Source of the DNA: Alphaproteobacteria bacterium
GTDB taxonomy: Bacteria > Pseudomonadota > Alphaproteobacteria > Micropepsales > Micropepsaceae
Assembly: GCA_023259375.1 (NCBI GenBank)
Contig: JAHFQC010000019.1
Span: 27,272 to 71,035 of the forward strand
Direction: 5' to 3'
Length of the DNA: 43,764 bases
This document shows, piece after piece, positions 41,951-43,764 of the stretch (position 1 is its first letter; each line of letters begins with the position of its first letter). Made by a program: the position numbers and the translations under genes. The notes under the pieces are model-generated. The model saw only the letters and a list, made by a program, of their open reading frames with translations. It searched no databases and was not told where the DNA came from.

Positions 41951-43438
41951 ATGTCATACGCCCTGTCGCGCACCGACGATGTGTTGCCGCCGCAAGCCGG
42001 TCAGCAGCCGTTTGCAGCCTATACACTCGGCGCGGCATACGATGAGATGTTCGCGCCCGATGGTTCGGTGCGGCCTCACTACGCGGCGCTGGCGGAGGTC
42101 ATGGCAAATCTGCCGCCGGAAGAATTGCAGCGTCGGCAGCAGGCCTGTGAAACCAGTTTCCTGCACCAGGGCATTACCTTCACCGTCTACTCCGACAACC
42201 AGGCGACCGAGCGCATCATCCCGACTGATTTGCTGCTGCGCATCGTGACGGCGGCCGAATGGGCTCGTGTCGAAGCCGGCCTCAAGCAGCGCATCCTGGC
42301 GCTCAATCTCTTTCTCAAGGACATCTACAACGACGGCCGCGTGCTGAAGGACGGTATCGTCCCACGTTCGATGATCTACGGATCCCGGCACTATCACCGC
42401 GAGATGCGCGGCCTGCCGGTGCCGCATGATGCCTATGTCAATGTCTGCGGCAGCGATCTCATCCGCTGTGAAAGCGGCCGCTTCGCGGTCCTGGAAGATA
42501 ATCTGCGCGTTCCTTCCGGCGTATCCTACATGCTCGCCAATCGCGATGTCGTGCGCCGCGCCTTCCCCGACCTGTTCCGTTCGCTTGGGGTGCAGTCGAT
42601 TGATCATTATCCGCGCGAACTGCTCGCGACCTTGCGTTCGCTGACGCCGGTGCGCGATGACGTGTCGATCGCGGTGCTGACACCGGGCGTCTTCAATTCG
42701 GCGTTTTTCGAGCACGCGTTTCTCGCCCGCCAGATGGGCGTCGAACTGGTGGAAGGGCGCGACCTGCTCGTCAACGACAATATCGTCTATGCCCGCACCA
42801 CCTCCGGTCTCAAGCGGATCGACGTGATTTACCGCCGCATCGATGACGACTTTATCGATCCTCTGACGTTTCGCGAGGATTCGGCGCTGGGTGTCTCGGG
42901 CCTGTTCAACGCCTATCGCGCCGGCAATGTGATGATCGCCAATGCGCTCGGCACCGGCATTGCCGACGACAAGGCCGTCTACACCTATGTGCCGCGGCTC
43001 ATCCGCTATTACCTTTCCGAGGAGCCGATTCTCGACAACATCGAAACCTTCCGTTGCCGCGAGCCCAAGGCGCTCAGCCATGTGCTCGCCAATCTCGACA
43101 AACTGGTGGTCAAGGCGGTGGGCGAATCCGGCGGCTACGGCATGCTGATCGGCATGCATGCGAGCAAAGCCGAACGCGAAACCTTTGCCGAGAAGCTGAA
43201 GGCCGACCCCGACAACTACATTGCCCAGCCGACGGTCCAACTCTCAACTGCGCCGACCTTGGTTGACAGTGGTGGCATCGAGCCGCGTCACGTCGATTTG
43301 CGGCCCTTCATTCTTCATGGCGAGAAAACCGTGCTGGTACCGGGTGCGTTTACCCGCGTTGCCTTGCGCAAGGGCAGTCTGGTGGTGAATTCGAGCCAGG
43401 GTGGCGGGTCGAAAGACACTTGGGTGCTGGGCCAATGA
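41951..43438 (+). CDS. Circularly permuted ATP-grasp protein
   Basis: A 495-residue protein of the circularly permuted type-2 ATP-grasp family (DUF404/DUF407). Characteristic blocks are LNLFLKDIYNDGRVLKDGIVP, the YVNVCGSDLIR strand, FAVLEDNLRVPSGVSYMLANR and VVKAVGESGGYGMLIG, with SSQGGGSKDTWVL near the end. Such proteins are thought to join carboxyl and amino groups, perhaps in peptide building, with alpha-E and transglutaminase-like neighbours. ATG at 41951 is chosen; a TTG six bases earlier is possible. The next gene starts one base after the stop. Confidence 0.92.
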   Translation: MSYALSRTDDVLPPQAGQQPFAAYTLGAAYDEMFAPDGSVRPHYAALAEVMANLPPEELQRRQQACETSFLHQGITFTVYSDNQATERIIPTDLLLRIVTAAEWARVEAGLKQRILALNLFLKDIYNDGRVLKDGIVPRSMIYGSRHYHREMRGLPVPHDAYVNVCGSDLIRCESGRFAVLEDNLRVPSGVSYMLANRDVVRRAFPDLFRSLGVQSIDHYPRELLATLRSLTPVRDDVSIAVLTPGVFNSAFFEHAFLARQMGVELVEGRDLLVNDNIVYARTTSGLKRIDVIYRRIDDDFIDPLTFREDSALGVSGLFNAYRAGNVMIANALGTGIADDKAVYTYVPRLIRYYLSEEPILDNIETFRCREPKALSHVLANLDKLVVKAVGESGGYGMLIGMHASKAERETFAEKLKADPDNYIAQPTVQLSTAPTLVDSGGIEPRHVDLRPFILHGEKTVLVPGAFTRVALRKGSLVVNSSQGGGSKDTWVLGQ

Positions 43439-43439
43439 C

Positions 43440-43764
43440 ATGTTGAGCCGCGTCGCCGACAGCCTGTACTGGATGAGCCGCTATCTCGAGCGCACCGAGC
43501 ATATTGCGCGGCTTTTGGCTGTCAAACTGGAGACCACGGTCGAGCAATCGCGCGAGGACGCCGAGGCCGCCTGGGCGCGCGTACTCACGGCCGTATCGGA
43601 GGAAGATCAGCCCGTCACCGATGCCGACGTCCTTTCCAACATCAAACACATCGCGTTCGAGCGCGTGAGCCATACTTCGCTGGTGTCCTCGCTCTGCTTC
43701 GCGCGCGACAATGCCCGCCAGGTGCGCGAGCAACTCACCGTCGAAGTCTGGGAAAATCTGAACC
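43440..43764 (+). CDS. Alpha-E domain protein (3' partial)
   Basis: The first 108 residues of an all-helical alpha-E protein: MLSRVADSLYWMSRYLERTEHIARLL opens the family motif, and ARDNARQVREQLTVEVWE is a later conserved helix. It follows the ATP-grasp gene after one base and is certainly co-transcribed. The two families travel together, usually with a transglutaminase-like gene next. The window ends before the C-terminus. Confidence 0.93.
   Translation, partial: MLSRVADSLYWMSRYLERTEHIARLLAVKLETTVEQSREDAEAAWARVLTAVSEEDQPVTDADVLSNIKHIAFERVSHTSLVSSLCFARDNARQVREQLTVEVWENLN

Noticed and set aside
1..43764. tRNA, rRNA, CRISPR or insertion sequence
   Set aside because: I looked for cloverleaf arms, conserved rRNA strings, spaced direct repeats and transposase motifs and found none; a covariance-model search would be needed to exclude small RNAs.

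Overview
The window is GC-rich chromosomal DNA from a Gram-negative alphaproteobacterium. The evidence is gene content and order: a miaB-phoH-ybeY-corC-lnt run ending in a small Cro/C1-type regulator, a DUF3576-leuS-lptE-holA run, a DUF992 protein, dsbB next to a Coq7-type hydroxylase, and the alphaproteobacterial form of HNH endonuclease. The genus cannot be fixed from this sequence alone. I see no prophage, transposase, CRISPR array, rRNA or tRNA. The mobile-looking material consists of several palindromic intergenic elements.

Layout. 1-6.4 kb: partial plsC-type acyltransferase, miaB, phoH, ybeY, corC, lnt and an HTH regulator, all on + and mostly with overlapping stops and starts. 6.4-10.2 kb: hemC (-) divergent from tsaD-xth-phosphoglycerate-mutase-like (+), then a small TonB-C-like secreted protein (-). 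10.4-12.7 kb: CHAD protein, hisF and a DUF992 protein (-). 12.9-17.8 kb: holA, lptE, leuS and a DUF3576 lipoprotein (-), with a 189-bp inverted-repeat element between lptE and holA. 17.9-22.8 kb: porin (+), pyrE and a ThiE/TenI-like protein (-), yggS (+), an unknown conserved protein (-) and ribA (-). 22.9-25.9 kb: OmpR-type response regulator, a lipoprotein and a secreted ankyrin-repeat protein (+). 25.9-28.4 kb: NmrA-type oxidoreductase (-) divergent from a LysR regulator, then a calycin-like secreted protein. 28.8-31.8 kb: a DUF2807 repeat protein with a good terminator, then a class A penicillin-binding protein. 31.8-35.4 kb: YgjP-type metallopeptidase (-), dsbB and coq7 (+), a nested palindromic element, TetR (-) divergent from an O-methyltransferase (+). 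35.8-40.1 kb: HNH endonuclease (-), gluQRS (+), then on - a winged-helix regulator coupled to a membrane protein, and a VWA-domain protein next to a four-helix membrane protein. 40.3-43.8 kb: SnoaL-like protein, hisE and hemD (+), then a circularly permuted ATP-grasp protein and the start of an alpha-E protein.

How the genes fit together. Most are housekeeping: tRNA modification and charging (miaB, tsaD, leuS, gluQRS), rRNA maturation (ybeY), envelope building (plsC-like, lnt, lptE, PBP1, porin), haem and histidine synthesis (hemC, hemD, hisF, hisE, each split from its usual partner), pyrimidine and riboflavin synthesis (pyrE, ribA), DNA replication and repair (holA, xth), periplasmic disulfide formation and ubiquinone synthesis. 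The least explained parts are the VWA/membrane-protein pair at 38.3-40.1 kb, the self-regulated-looking membrane-protein/winged-helix pair beside it, the ankyrin protein with a beta-barrel-like tail, the degenerate ThiE-like protein, and the palindromic intergenic elements. No single new defence or mobile system stands out; the VWA/membrane module is the best candidate for an undescribed function.
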